From an uncultured Lachnospiraceae bacterium (GTDB lineage: Bacteria; Bacillota; Clostridia; Lachnospirales; Lachnospiraceae): a DNA stretch of 50,783 bases. Below the pieces are notes generated by a model. The model had not been told where the DNA came from. It saw only the letters and a list, made by a program, of their open reading frames with translations, and searched no databases. Made by a program: the position numbers and the translations under genes. The stretch is from contig CADBPC010000092.1 in assembly GCA_902796425.1 (NCBI GenBank), forward strand, positions 1 through 50,783, read 5' to 3'. Shown piece after piece: positions 8,837 through 16,337 of the stretch (the stretch's first letter is position 1; every line of letters starts with the position of its first letter).

Positions 8837-8892
8837 AATATTTATATTAGAAATATTTATAGTAGGAATATTTATAATAGGAATATTTGATG
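8837..8892. repeat. 15-bp AT-rich tandem repeat, almost four units
   Basis: Units starting at 8837, 8852, 8867 and 8882 follow the pattern AATATTTATANTAGG; the last is partial. It begins two bases after the Rpn-nuclease stop codon. No coding potential is seen. It could be an iteron-like or slippage-prone tract. Confidence 0.8.
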
Positions 8893-8938
8893 TGTAAAGA
8901 TAATATTCTGGAGAGCGGATTCATATGCGTGACGGTAA

Positions 8939-8967
8939 TTGATCTTTCGGGTTACCGGTGATAGAAT
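8939..8967 (+). promoter_or_regulatory. Promoter of the thiamin operon
   Basis: TTGATC (8939-8944) and TAGAAT (8962-8967) are separated by exactly 17 bp. Transcription would start near 8974, about 20 nt before the riboswitch aptamer. This is the right geometry for a riboswitch-led operon. Confidence 0.65.
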
Positions 8968-8992
8968 TATCGTCGAACTGAATAAATGATAT

Positions 8993-9087
8993 TAGACAGG
9001 GGTGCCGGCCATCAGCCGGCTGAGATTGCGGCTTTGTCGCCGCGGACCCTTTGACCTGATTTGGATCATGCCAACGTAGGGAGTGAT
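8993..9087 (+). promoter_or_regulatory. TPP riboswitch (THI element)
   Basis: All conserved blocks of the thiamin pyrophosphate aptamer are present in order: GGGGTGCC, the P3 hairpin start GGCTGAGAT, ACCCTTTGACCTGAT (9056-9060 and flanks), then GGATCATGCCAACGTAGGGA (9063-9082). It precedes thiE-thiD-cytX-thiW-thiM, so high TPP should reduce expression. The switching mechanism is not obvious. The next strong hairpin (9108-9133) has no U-run, and thiE starts 290 nt downstream behind further hairpins. Confidence 0.95.
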
Positions 9088-9107
9088 AGGATCATAGTTT
9101 ATTATGT

Positions 9108-9222
9108 GACGGGCAGCCCTGCGGCTGCCCGTCATCTGCGTTATGCAATGAGCCATGCATATCTGTCTCTAAAAAGCGATTCGGGAGCTTGCTCACGAAA
9201 GCGCTTGCATAGAGACAGATAT
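9108..9222 (+). other. Hairpins in the thiamin leader after the riboswitch
   Basis: Two stable structures. The first is GACGGGCAGCC (9108-9118) pairing with 9123-9133 around a 4-nt loop, an 11-bp GC-rich stem without a following T-run. The second is ATATCTGTCTCT (9159-9170) pairing with 9211-9222, enclosing AAGCG/CGCTT and TTCG-GAGC-TT-GCTC-CGAA. Either could serve the riboswitch expression platform, or be an inserted repeat. Confidence 0.6.
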
Positions 9223-9223
9223 A

Positions 9224-9358
9224 TACGGCGAATGCCGCGACAGTGAGAGGCCGAAGGTCTCGTAACTGTCGGCATGGCTCAAAGACAAAAAGGCAGCATA
9301 CGGCGAATGCCGCGACAGTGAGAGACCGAAGGTCTCGTAACTGTCGGCATGGCTCAAG
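9224..9358 (+). repeat. 75-bp tandem repeat, two hairpin units
   Basis: Two copies of a ~60-bp unit at 9224-9283 and 9299-9358, nearly identical (one clear difference, GAGAGGCC versus GAGAGACC). Each folds as ATGCCG-cg-ACAGT pairing with ACTGTCGGCAT, capped by GAGACC-GAA-GGTCTC. The trailing phrase CGGCATGGCTCAA can also pair with GAGCCATGC at 9150-9158. The repeats fill the space between riboswitch and thiE; translation of them as an N-terminal extension of ThiE is unlikely. Confidence 0.8.
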
Positions 9359-9374
9359 AAAAAGGAATTGGAGT

Positions 9375-10019
9375 ATGAAGCTTAAAAAGGAAGATCTGCG
9401 GCTGTACGCGATTACGGACAGCCGGCTTTTGAAGGAGGGGCAGACGCTCCCGGAGGCTGTTGAAGAGGCGATTCTCGGCGGCGCGACGATGGTGCAGCTG
9501 AGGGAAAAGAATATCGAGAAAGATGAGCTGGCTGCACTGGCAAAGGGTGTGCAGGAGGTCTGCAGGGCGCACGGCGCTGTGTTTATTGTCAATGACGATC
9601 CGTATCTCGCAAAGAGTATCGGGGCGGACGGTGTGCATGTCGGGCAGGAGGATACCGACGCCGAAGAGGCGCGCAGGATTCTTGGACCGGATGCGATCGT
9701 CGGCGTCACTGCCAAGACGGTGGAGCAGGCGAAGAGGGCAGTCGCGGCCGGAGCGGATTATCTTGGGAGCGGCGCGGTGTTCGGAAGCGTAACGAAGACA
9801 GATGCCATGCCAATGACAAAGGAGCTCCTGGCTGATATAACGGCCGCTGCGGGAATTCCCGTTGTCGCGATCGGCGGAATTGACGCCGGCAACGCAGGAC
9901 TTCTTAAGGGGACGGGGATCAGCGGGCTCGCTGTAGTTTCGGGTATATTTGCATCGGAGGATGTCAGGGGAGCCGCGGGAAAGCTCCGGGCCATCGCTGA
10001 CGAAATCTGCGGCAATTAA
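9375..10019 (+). CDS. thiE: Thiamine-phosphate synthase
   Basis: Couples HMP-pyrophosphate and thiazole phosphate to thiamin monophosphate in the cytoplasm. 214 aa, the normal ThiE length. Family blocks are MVQLREK (pyrimidine/pyrophosphate region), FIVNDDPYLA, GADGVHVGQED, GVTAKTVEQA, GSGAVFGSVTK and VAIGGIDAGN. The ATG at 9375 is chosen because it follows AAGGAATTGGAG and gives the standard N-terminus MKLKKEDLRLYAITDSR. A longer in-frame reading from 9243 would translate the hairpin repeats and is rejected. First gene of the TPP-controlled operon; thiD follows after 134 nt. Confidence 0.95.
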   Translation: MKLKKEDLRLYAITDSRLLKEGQTLPEAVEEAILGGATMVQLREKNIEKDELAALAKGVQEVCRAHGAVFIVNDDPYLAKSIGADGVHVGQEDTDAEEARRILGPDAIVGVTAKTVEQAKRAVAAGADYLGSGAVFGSVTKTDAMPMTKELLADITAAAGIPVVAIGGIDAGNAGLLKGTGISGLAVVSGIFASEDVRGAAGKLRAIADEICGN

Positions 10020-10153
10020 TACATACTGTCTGCGGGAGCCGTGAGGTGCGCGCAGGCAGGGCATAAAGGCAAGTGAATAAAGCGGCAGGTTGGGGGCACC
10101 ACCTCAGGTCGCTATATAAAATTAGTGCTTAGTACAAAGAAGGAGGAAAAAAG

Positions 10154-10978
10154 ATGTACACAGCATTAACAATCGCCGGAAGTGATTCCAGCGGAGGCGC
10201 CGGCATTCAGGCAGATATCAAGACGATGATGGCTCATCATGTTTACGCGATGAGCGCCATCACGGCCTTAACTGCGCAGAATACGACCGGTGTCAGTGGA
10301 ATCATGGAGGTAACTCCGGCATTCTTAAAGGAGCAGATCGATTGTATTTTCACGGATATCCGCCCGGATGCAGTCAAAACAGGAATGGTATCATCCGGTG
10401 ACCTGATCCGGACGATCGCTTCTTCCCTTAAGGAATACAAGGCGGACAATATTGTCGTGGATCCTGTCATGGTGGCAACCAGCGGGGCGCGTCTTATTGA
10501 GGAAAGCGCGGTCAGGACGCTGATGGAAGAGCTTCTTCCGATCGCGACAGTGATAACGCCGAATATACCGGAGGGTGAGGTCCTCGCTGAGCGGACGATC
10601 AAAAACAGTGACGAGATGATCGAAGCGGCAGAGATGATTTTCAAACGGTTCGGCTGTTCGGTGCTTTTAAAAGGCGGACACAGCGTAAGCGATGCCAATG
10701 ATCTTCTTTATACCGCGGCAGGCGCACAGTGGTTTTCCGGAAAGCGGATCGACAATCCCAACACGCACGGGACAGGCTGTACGCTCTCGAGCGCCATCAC
10801 TTCAAACCTTGCAAAAGGAATGGAGCTGTCCGAAGCGGTCAGGCAGGCAAAGAACTATATTTCGGGCGCACTTGCGGCCATGCTGGATCTCGGAAAAGGG
10901 AGCGGCCCCATGGACCATGCGTTTGCGGTAGAGGGAGTTTATCCTTATGCTCCCGGCATGGAGGCGCGGCATGAGTAA
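10154..10978 (+). CDS. thiD: Hydroxymethylpyrimidine / phosphomethylpyrimidine kinase
   Basis: Phosphorylates HMP and then HMP-P to HMP-PP, the pyrimidine half of thiamin. 274 aa, ribokinase fold. N-terminal TIAGSDSSGGAGIQADIKT is the ThiD signature for substrate binding, and NTHGTGCTLSSAI carries the anion hole and catalytic region. Strong ribosome site AAGGAGG upstream of the ATG. The stop overlaps the start of the permease gene by 8 nt (ATGAGTAA), indicating translational coupling with the transporter that would supply its substrate. Confidence 0.96.
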   Translation: MYTALTIAGSDSSGGAGIQADIKTMMAHHVYAMSAITALTAQNTTGVSGIMEVTPAFLKEQIDCIFTDIRPDAVKTGMVSSGDLIRTIASSLKEYKADNIVVDPVMVATSGARLIEESAVRTLMEELLPIATVITPNIPEGEVLAERTIKNSDEMIEAAEMIFKRFGCSVLLKGGHSVSDANDLLYTAAGAQWFSGKRIDNPNTHGTGCTLSSAITSNLAKGMELSEAVRQAKNYISGALAAMLDLGKGSGPMDHAFAVEGVYPYAPGMEARHE

Positions 10979-12158
10979 TGTGAATCCGCGCACCTCTGTG
11001 CGCACCAACGCTCTGATATGGTTTGGCGCCGGCGTTTCGCTGGCCGAGATTCTGACCGGCACCTATTATGCCGGGATGGGGATGGGCAGGGGCTTCCTTG
11101 CGATTCTTGTCGGACACGTGATCGGCGCTGTCATGATGTACCTTGCGGGCATCATCGGCGGACGGGAGAGGCGAAGCGCAATGGAAACAGTGGCGCTGAG
11201 CTTCGGCGGCAAAGGCGCAGGTGTTTTCGCCCTGCTGAATGTCCTGCAGCTCGTCGGCTGGACAGCGATCATGATTTATGACGGCGCGCTCGCTGCAGGC
11301 GGGATCCTTCCGGTCGGCAGATGGTTCTGGGCGCTTATGATCGGCGGGCTTATCATCGTGTGGATCCTGGTCGGAATCACCAACCTGGGTAAGCTCAGCA
11401 CCGTTTCGATGGCGGCGCTCCTTATCCTGTCGCTGGTTCTGTGCGTCGTTATTTTCGGCAAGGGAACGGGGAGCGATACAAGGCTTGAGGATGCCATGAG
11501 CTTTGGCGCGGCGGTGGAACTTGCGGTTGCAATGCCGCTGTCCTGGCTGCCGCTGATCAGCGATTACACAAGAGAGGCAAGGGAGCCGGACAAGGCCACA
11601 CTTGCCAGTGTGGTCACCTATTCCATCGTCAGTATTTTCATGTATGTGATCGGAATGGGGGCGGCTTCGCTGACCGGGGAGAGTGATATTTCCGTAATCA
11701 TGGTCAAGGCCGGTCTCGGGATTCTCGGGCTGATTATCATCGTGCTGTCTACGGTTACGACGACGTTCCTCGACGCGTACTCGGCGGGGGTTTCCCTTAT
11801 GAGTATCACAAGGAAAATCTCCGAGAAGAAGGCGGCCGTTGCGGCTACCGCGATCGGCACCGTCTGTGCGGTCCTGTTTCCCATGGATGACATCACGGAT
11901 TTCCTGTATCTGATCGGATCAGTATTCGCGCCGATGATCGCAGTGCAGATCGCGGACTATTTCGTCCTCAGAAAGAAGCCCTTTAAAGGCGACTGGAACG
12001 TGCCGAATTTCGTGATCTGGTGCATCGGGTTTGCTCTGTACCGCATCCTGATGAGTCTGGAGACGCCGGTCGGGACGACCCTGCCGTGCATGGTAATCGT
12101 GGTGATCCTTTCTGTTTTGACAAGCGCTGCCTTTAAGGGCTCAGACAACAGATCATAA
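10971..12158 (+). CDS. cytX: CytX-type hydroxymethylpyrimidine permease (NCS1 family)
   Basis: 395-aa multi-pass membrane protein of the nucleobase/cation symporter-1 family, about 12 hydrophobic segments. Typical stretches are NALIWFGAGVSLAEILTGTY and MPLSWLPLISDYTREA. In thiamin operons this branch is the predicted importer of hydroxymethylpyrimidine. The location directly after thiD, with an 8-nt overlap and under a TPP riboswitch, supports that role; transport itself is inferred. The ATG at 10971 (MSNVNPRTS) is preferred over an in-frame start 24 nt earlier because of GGAGG before it and the overlap with the thiD stop. Confidence 0.9.
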   Translation: MSNVNPRTSVRTNALIWFGAGVSLAEILTGTYYAGMGMGRGFLAILVGHVIGAVMMYLAGIIGGRERRSAMETVALSFGGKGAGVFALLNVLQLVGWTAIMIYDGALAAGGILPVGRWFWALMIGGLIIVWILVGITNLGKLSTVSMAALLILSLVLCVVIFGKGTGSDTRLEDAMSFGAAVELAVAMPLSWLPLISDYTREAREPDKATLASVVTYSIVSIFMYVIGMGAASLTGESDISVIMVKAGLGILGLIIIVLSTVTTTFLDAYSAGVSLMSITRKISEKKAAVAATAIGTVCAVLFPMDDITDFLYLIGSVFAPMIAVQIADYFVLRKKPFKGDWNVPNFVIWCIGFALYRILMSLETPVGTTLPCMVIVVILSVLTSAAFKGSDNRS

Positions 12159-12221
12159 GCCTGCACAGGCAGGCGGTGTTTTCGCTTTGCTCCTTTGGAA
12201 AACGCAGAAAGGAATGCTATT

Positions 12222-12734
12222 ATGAAATATAATACGAAGAAACTGGTGACCGCCGCAGTCTTTGCGGGTATTGCAGTTGTGGGCTCCACGGTTTCCTTCC
12301 CTGTATTCGGAGCAAAGTGTTCGCCCGTCCAGCATATGGTCAATGTGCTGGGGGCGGTTCTTCTGGGACCCGGCTATGCGGTCCTTTCGGCTTTTGTCGC
12401 GAGTCTGATCCGCAACCTTACGGGACTCGGCTCACCCCTTGCCTTCCCGGGCAGTATGTGCGGCGCACTGCTGGCAGGCCTGCTCTATCAGAAGCTCAGG
12501 AAACTCCCGGCAGCGTATATCGGCGAGATCGTGGGTACAGGTCTGATCGGAGGCATGCTCTCCTGGCCGGTGGCAGCCTTTGTTATGGGAAATAAGAACG
12601 CCGCGCTCTTTACGTTTGTGGTTCCGTTCCTGATCAGCACGTGCGGCGGAACAATCATTGCAATTATCATTACACTCGCTCTGCACCGGACGGGATTTCT
12701 TGCGAAGGCGCAGCAGGAGCTGGGGAATTCTTAA
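12222..12734 (+). CDS. thiW: ThiW, thiazole-specific ECF transporter substrate-binding subunit
   Basis: 170-aa membrane protein with five to six hydrophobic segments, matching ThiW S components. Conserved phrases are FPVFGAKCSPVQHMVNVLGAVLLGP, here split by position 25-50, then RNLTGLGSPLAFPGSMCGA. It would bind hydroxyethylthiazole and use an ECF energising module encoded elsewhere, since no EcfA/EcfT gene is in the window. The ATG at 12222 (MKYNTKK) is preferred, with AAAGGA about 9 nt upstream. The stop TAA overlaps the thiM ATG by one base. Confidence 0.92.
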   Translation: MKYNTKKLVTAAVFAGIAVVGSTVSFPVFGAKCSPVQHMVNVLGAVLLGPGYAVLSAFVASLIRNLTGLGSPLAFPGSMCGALLAGLLYQKLRKLPAAYIGEIVGTGLIGGMLSWPVAAFVMGNKNAALFTFVVPFLISTCGGTIIAIIITLALHRTGFLAKAQQELGNS

Positions 12735-13564
12735 TGACAGACACTGGATTTGGCATAGAGCCGCAGGATGAGGAAACCCTGCGCAGAATATGCGGCAGTA
12801 TCCGTGAGCGCGCGCCGCTCATACACTGCATAACGAATTATGTTACGGTCAACGACTGCGCAAATGCGCTGCTTGCCGTCGGTGCAAGGCCGGTAATGTC
12901 GCATGCTCCTCAGGAGGCTGCGGAAATAACCTCCGCTTCGGATGCGCTTGTGCTCAACCTGGGCGGCACGGAATATATGGATGCCATGTTCTTATCCGCG
13001 GCTGCGGCAAAGGAGAAGGGAATCCCTGTGGTCATCGATCCTGTCGGTATCGGCGGATCCTCCTGGAGGCGGGAAAAGCTGAAAGGCCTGATGGAAATCT
13101 GTACTCCCGCCGTCATCAGGGGAAACCGTGCGGAAATCGGAACGCTGGTCGGCACCGGCACAAAGGAAGCCGGGGTGGACTATACGGGTGACGGACATGA
13201 GATGAAGAGGCTGGCAGCCGCAGCGGGAGAGTATGCCCTTGAGCACGGGATGGTACTCGCCGCAACCGGGACGACCGACATCGTGACCGACGGCAGGACC
13301 CTTAAGCTGTCAGGGCTCGGCGATCCGGAGATGTCCAGGGTTACCGGAACGGGCTGTATGAGCAGTGCTTTGCTCGGTGCCTTTCTGGCAGCAGGAAGAT
13401 CCCTCGGATATTCGGACGCGGTATCCTGCACCGCGCAGATCCACTACATGGGAATGGCAGGGAAGCGTGCCGGTCAGCGGACAAAGGAGTTGGGAGGAGG
13501 CACCGGGACCTACCGCGTGCAGCTCATCGACGCGCTGGACCGGCCGGGCTGGGACTGGCAATAA
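12734..13564 (+). CDS. thiM: Hydroxyethylthiazole kinase
   Basis: Phosphorylates hydroxyethylthiazole for coupling by ThiE. 276 aa. Signature blocks are PLIHCITNYVTVNDCANALL, GARPVMSHAP, VIDPVGIGGSSWRR, VIRGNRAEI and the catalytic VTGTGCMSSALLGAF. The ATG at 12734 overlaps the thiW stop (TAATG), implying coupled translation of importer and kinase; the longer in-frame reading from 12641 lies inside thiW and is rejected. Last gene of the operon. The next hairpin serves the converging tRNA gene better than this one. Confidence 0.95.
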   Translation: MTDTGFGIEPQDEETLRRICGSIRERAPLIHCITNYVTVNDCANALLAVGARPVMSHAPQEAAEITSASDALVLNLGGTEYMDAMFLSAAAAKEKGIPVVIDPVGIGGSSWRREKLKGLMEICTPAVIRGNRAEIGTLVGTGTKEAGVDYTGDGHEMKRLAAAAGEYALEHGMVLAATGTTDIVTDGRTLKLSGLGDPEMSRVTGTGCMSSALLGAFLAAGRSLGYSDAVSCTAQIHYMGMAGKRAGQRTKELGGGTGTYRVQLIDALDRPGWDWQ

Positions 13565-13599
13565 AAGAAAAATGACAAAATAAAGAACTCCCGATTAGG

Positions 13600-13640
13600 A
13601 AAAAAAACCCCTGGTCTGCCGGTTAAGGGCAAATCAGGGG
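13600..13640 (-). terminator. Rho-independent terminator of the tRNA-Leu gene
   Basis: On the minus strand, CCCCTGATTTGCCC pairs imperfectly with the strand ending CCAGGGG and is followed by eight T residues (plus A-run 13600-13607). It begins 12 nt after the tRNA 3' end. The plus side lacks a long T-run, so its use for the thiamin operon is doubtful. Confidence 0.85.
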
Positions 13641-13652
13641 ATTTCTGTATCA

Positions 13653-13734
13653 TGCGGTCTGTGGGACTTGAACCCATACGCCTTGCGGCACAGGAACCTA
13701 AATCCTGCGCGTCTGCCAATTCCGCCAAGACCGC
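13653..13734 (-). tRNA. tRNA-Leu (anticodon UAG)
   Basis: 82-nt class II tRNA. Acceptor strands GCGGTCT and AGACCGC pair fully, with discriminator A. The anticodon stem/loop CAGGA-TTTAGGT-TCCTG gives anticodon TAG, reading CUN leucine codons. A long variable arm (TGCCGCAAGGCGTA) and the T loop TTCAAGT are present, with an A-C mismatch at the base of the T stem. CCA is not encoded. It stands alone with its own promoter and terminator. Confidence 0.96.
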
Positions 13735-13751
13735 GTAAGCACGACTCAACC

Positions 13752-13780
13752 ATTTTACATCGCGGGGGGACATGCGTCAA
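13752..13780 (-). promoter_or_regulatory. Promoter of tRNA-Leu
   Basis: Minus-strand TTGACG (13775-13780), 17-bp spacer, TAAAAT (13752-13757). The mature tRNA begins 17 nt beyond the -10 box. The spacer contains a C-run, which is unusual. Confidence 0.75.
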
Positions 13781-13803
13781 ACGTGCAGCGCAGCGATGCA
13801 TGG

Positions 13804-13890
13804 CATGCTTTTGCACATGCTTTTGCAGCATCGCAGCGATTCGCCTGAAGCAGTGCAGCGATTCGCCTGAAGCAGCGCAGCGACTCGCGG
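13804..13890. repeat. 22-bp tandem repeat downstream of the DnaJ-domain gene
   Basis: GCAGCGATTCGCCTGAAGCA starts at 13833 and 13855 with a 22-bp period, and a third partial unit (GCAGCGACTCGC) starts at 13877. Next to it, CATGCTTTTGCA occurs twice (about 13804-13827). This lies between the DnaJ-domain stop and the tRNA promoter. No gene or obvious terminator is seen. Confidence 0.75.
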
Positions 13891-13899
13891 CCGGAGTGT

Positions 13900-14724
13900 T
13901 CAGAACCTTCCGCCGTAGTAGGGGAGTCCGCCGCCTCCGCAGCAAAGGCCTCCTCCTCCGCACAGTAGATTCAGGAAGAGGTTTAACAGGCACATGCGAA
14001 GGCACCAGTTGCCGGTGTTCATGACCGGCCCGCCGTAGGTCGTCTGACGGTCGGTGTACCATCCTGCCGAGCCCTCAAGCTGGTTTACAAGCTGCTGGTA
14101 CATCATGTTGCCCGGCTCCATGCTGAGTGCCTGGCGGGCGTGCTGGCGGGCGATGACATTGTTGCCGATCCCATTGTTGGCGATGGCGCTGTAGTAATAC
14201 CACAGTGCACTGCGGCTGGTAATGGAAGAGAGGACATTGAGCGCCTCCCTGTAATGACGGCTGCTGATATAATTGGCTGCCGCGCGAAGGCGGATCGTGT
14301 CCTGATCCTCCGACTGATCCTGCGCCGCGTGTCCCTGGCCGCCCCCGAATCCGTAGGCTCCGCCGAAGCCTCCGAAGAAGTCGTTCCAGAAATCACCGTA
14401 GCTGCCGGAGCCGGAATAGCCGCTCCCGCCGTAACCGTAGCTGCCGCCCTGTGAGGAGCTGCCGCCGTAAGAACTGTTTCCGTAGGAACTGCCGGGCCCA
14501 TAAGAGGAACCCGAGGAAGAAGAGCTGTACGGGTGCTGGCGCTCATACATGATCTGGTGGTAGGCCGACTGTACGAGCTTGAACATTTCCTCCGCCTGGT
14601 CCTTGTTCGGGTTATTGATATTTGCGTCGGGGTGATATTTGCGGCTTAAATTTCTGTATGCTTTTTTTATATCTTCGTCACTGGCATCTCTTGAGACGCC
14701 CAGCACTTTATAGGGATCGGACAT
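13900..14724 (-). CDS. J-domain (DnaJ-type) protein with Gly/Ser-rich linker
   Basis: 274 aa. Residues about 4-65 form a J domain with the essential HPD motif (RKYHPDANI), so it can probably stimulate an Hsp70 (DnaK). Then comes a long low-complexity Gly/Ser/Tyr linker (about 70-135) and a TPR-like helical part ([17 protein letters not shown] through [13 protein letters not shown]). The C-terminus is unusual: a cysteine- and leucine-rich stretch ([17 protein letters not shown] then [13 protein letters not shown]) that could be membrane-associated or metal-binding. It lacks the classic DnaJ zinc fingers, so it is a specialised co-chaperone, not DnaJ itself. Its ATG directly abuts the stop of the DUF5685 gene, indicating one operon. 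Confidence 0.88.
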   Translation of the reverse strand: MSDPYKVLGVSRDASDEDIKKAYRNLSRKYHPDANINNPNKDQAEEMFKLVQSAYHQIMYERQHPYSSSSSGSSYGPGSSYGNSSYGGSSSQGGSYGYGGSGYSGSGSYGDFWNDFFGGFGGAYGFGGGQGHAAQDQSEDQDTIRLRAAANYISSRHYREALNVLSSITSRSALWYYYSAIANNGIGNNVIARQHARQALSMEPGNMMYQQLVNQLEGSAGWYTDRQTTYGGPVMNTGNWCLRMCLLNLFLNLLCGGGGLCCGGGGLPYYGGRF

Positions 14725-15570
14725 TTACTTTTCCTTATCAGCCGGTTTGTGAAGCGTTTCCCAGCGTGTCCACACGCCGGAGTAGAGTATGTTGCGGAGA
14801 ATCGTGATGTTGTCAAGGATGGGAAGAGTCTCAAAGCTCTCGCAGCACCGGGCGATCATCATGGTAAGAATCTCGTGGCAGTAATTTTCAAAATCACTGT
14901 CGCCGGAAGACATTGAGCCGCGGATCAGCAGAAGAGGATTGTAGCTGCCGCTCTTTTCGTCCTTTTCCATGTCCTCGTAGGCGTCCATGATATAGATAAA
15001 CTTGCCGAGGAAGAAACCGACCTGCCTGAGGTCGCTTTCCCACTCATCTTCGTTGACGGCGAAAATCTCGGCCATGATATCGCCGAAATATCCGGCGACC
15101 TTATCGATATCCGCGTCCTTATTTTGCTCGCTCGTATGAAGGCGGTCAAGCCTGTCTTTGATCAGCGCGGCCTTTTTTCCATATGAAAGCGCGGCCTTGC
15201 CCTGGCTCTTTTCAATCAGCTTTCCAAGGGCCAGCTTGTGGAGCCGGCGTTCATCGTTCCAGTCATCCATGCATGAATAATAGGAAAGAATGAGATTGAT
15301 GTCAGCCGCGTACTCTGTGTAGAAATTGGTTCTCGTCTCATGCTGCTCAAAGGGATGGGCGACGCATTTGGTCTGGCCGGTCTTACCTTCTGTCTCGTAC
15401 AGACTCGACAGAAGCAGGATAAGGAAAGTCATATCGTAGCTCAGTGTCAGCTGGCCGAGAAAACCATATCTTTTTTTCAGTTCTCTGCAAAAGCCGCAGT
15501 AGTAGGAATGATAAAGATCATATTCCCTGTATTTCAGCTCCTGCTGATTGGGGACGACATATCCGAACAT
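14725..15570 (-). CDS. DUF5685 family protein
   Basis: 281 aa, matching by memory the DUF5685 family found next to DnaJ-like genes in Clostridia. Characteristic features are the N-terminus MFGYVVPNQQELKYREYDLY, then YYCGFCRELKKRYG (a CxxC pair at about 25-28). Further Asp/Glu-rich helical motifs follow, such as SYYSCMDDWNDER and IYIMDAYEDMEKD. The acidic D-x-x-D pattern recalls an all-helical prenyl-synthase-like fold, but the function is unknown. It lies between the zinc-ribbon membrane protein and the J-domain gene. Zero-base spacing to the J-domain gene suggests the two products work together. Confidence 0.8.
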   Translation of the reverse strand: MFGYVVPNQQELKYREYDLYHSYYCGFCRELKKRYGFLGQLTLSYDMTFLILLLSSLYETEGKTGQTKCVAHPFEQHETRTNFYTEYAADINLILSYYSCMDDWNDERRLHKLALGKLIEKSQGKAALSYGKKAALIKDRLDRLHTSEQNKDADIDKVAGYFGDIMAEIFAVNEDEWESDLRQVGFFLGKFIYIMDAYEDMEKDEKSGSYNPLLLIRGSMSSGDSDFENYCHEILTMMIARCCESFETLPILDNITILRNILYSGVWTRWETLHKPADKEK

Positions 15571-15638
15571 AATTCAGCACCCGGCCTTAACAGGCCTGTT
15601 TGAAGCAAGGTTTCTATTCTGATTGAGGTACGGAACGC

Positions 15639-16205
15639 TCAGCTCTTTTTGTGAAATTCAAAACGGCACTTCGGACAGCTGACCATGATGTGGCCTTTGC
15701 CCTTCGGTATCCTGATCTTCTGGCCGCAGCGGGGGCACCGGTAAATATGGAAGCCCTCGTTCTTTTTGCGGTTTTCCTGAAAATGCGAGATGTCATACCG
15801 GACGCTCTCAAACCACTGGCGGATGCTTCCGAAAAGCCCGGCGAAATCGATTGTCCCCTGAGGACCGGAAAAGCGCTCGAAAAATCCCTTCGAGGAGGCG
15901 CCGGGTCCGCGGTTGAAGCCGCCCCTCCCCGTGCGGCCCTTTCCCAGCTTTTCGGTAAAAGCGATGAACTTCTGGTTTTCCTGATAACGCCTGGAAATAT
16001 TTCTGGAAAACATTCTGAAATAAAGAAGAAAGATCAGAATCCAGATCAGTGTATTGACTGCGCGTGAGCGGAGAAAGAGGTTCACAATGATCAGGACGAA
16101 GAAAACGCGGGACAGGAACATATTCAGCCTGTCCATTCCATAGCGCCCCTGCATGAAGCGGGCGAAACGATAGCGAAGATTGTTCAGTATATTATTCACA
16201 TTCAT
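15639..16205 (-). CDS. Small membrane protein with C-terminal zinc ribbon
   Basis: 188 aa. Two closely spaced membrane segments lie at about 30-45 and 50-65 (MFLSRVFFVLIIVNLFL, NTLIWILIFLLYFRMF), followed by a basic, Gly-rich linker. The C-terminal zinc ribbon has CPRCGQKIRIPKGKG and a second CPKC (about 155-182). First gene of the minus-strand cluster with DUF5685 and the J-domain protein; this trio is conserved in related Clostridia as I recall. A membrane-located protein-quality or assembly role is only a guess from the J-domain partner. The start ATG follows a G-rich ribosome site (CCGGGGGT). Confidence 0.75.
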   Translation of the reverse strand: MNVNNILNNLRYRFARFMQGRYGMDRLNMFLSRVFFVLIIVNLFLRSRAVNTLIWILIFLLYFRMFSRNISRRYQENQKFIAFTEKLGKGRTGRGGFNRGPGASSKGFFERFSGPQGTIDFAGLFGSIRQWFESVRYDISHFQENRKKNEGFHIYRCPRCGQKIRIPKGKGHIMVSCPKCRFEFHKKS

Positions 16206-16265
16206 ACCCCCGGAGTATCTTTTCTGTTATTTCTTTATTATATGTCAACTGACTCCGTATAATCG

Positions 16266-16293
16266 ATTGTATCCGAAAAATAACTGTTTGCAA
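16266..16293 (-). promoter_or_regulatory. Promoter of the zinc-ribbon/DUF5685/J-domain operon
   Basis: Minus-strand TTGCAA (16288-16293), 16-bp spacer, TACAAT (16266-16271), about 60 nt upstream of the first gene's ATG. A second TATAAT-like box lies closer to the gene but lacks a suitable -35. Confidence 0.6.
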
Positions 16294-16337
16294 TGAATGA
16301 CGGACAAAAATAATCTAAAAAAAACGTAAACAATGTT

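Noticed and set aside
9108..9133. Riboswitch terminator
   Set aside because: An excellent stem, but followed by ATCTGCGTTATGC without a T-run. It may be part of the expression platform but cannot be called an intrinsic terminator.
9224..9358. CRISPR array or small RNA pair
   Set aside because: Only two units, with a 75-bp period and conserved hairpins rather than repeats with unique spacers. No cas genes nearby.
9243..9374. 44-residue N-terminal extension of ThiE
   Set aside because: It translates the tandem hairpin repeats into a repeated Arg/Asn-rich peptide. ThiE is full length from the ATG at 9375, which has a ribosome site.
12641..12733. Longer ThiM beginning inside thiW
   Set aside because: The 31 extra residues do not resemble ThiM, whereas the ATG overlapping the thiW stop gives the normal length.
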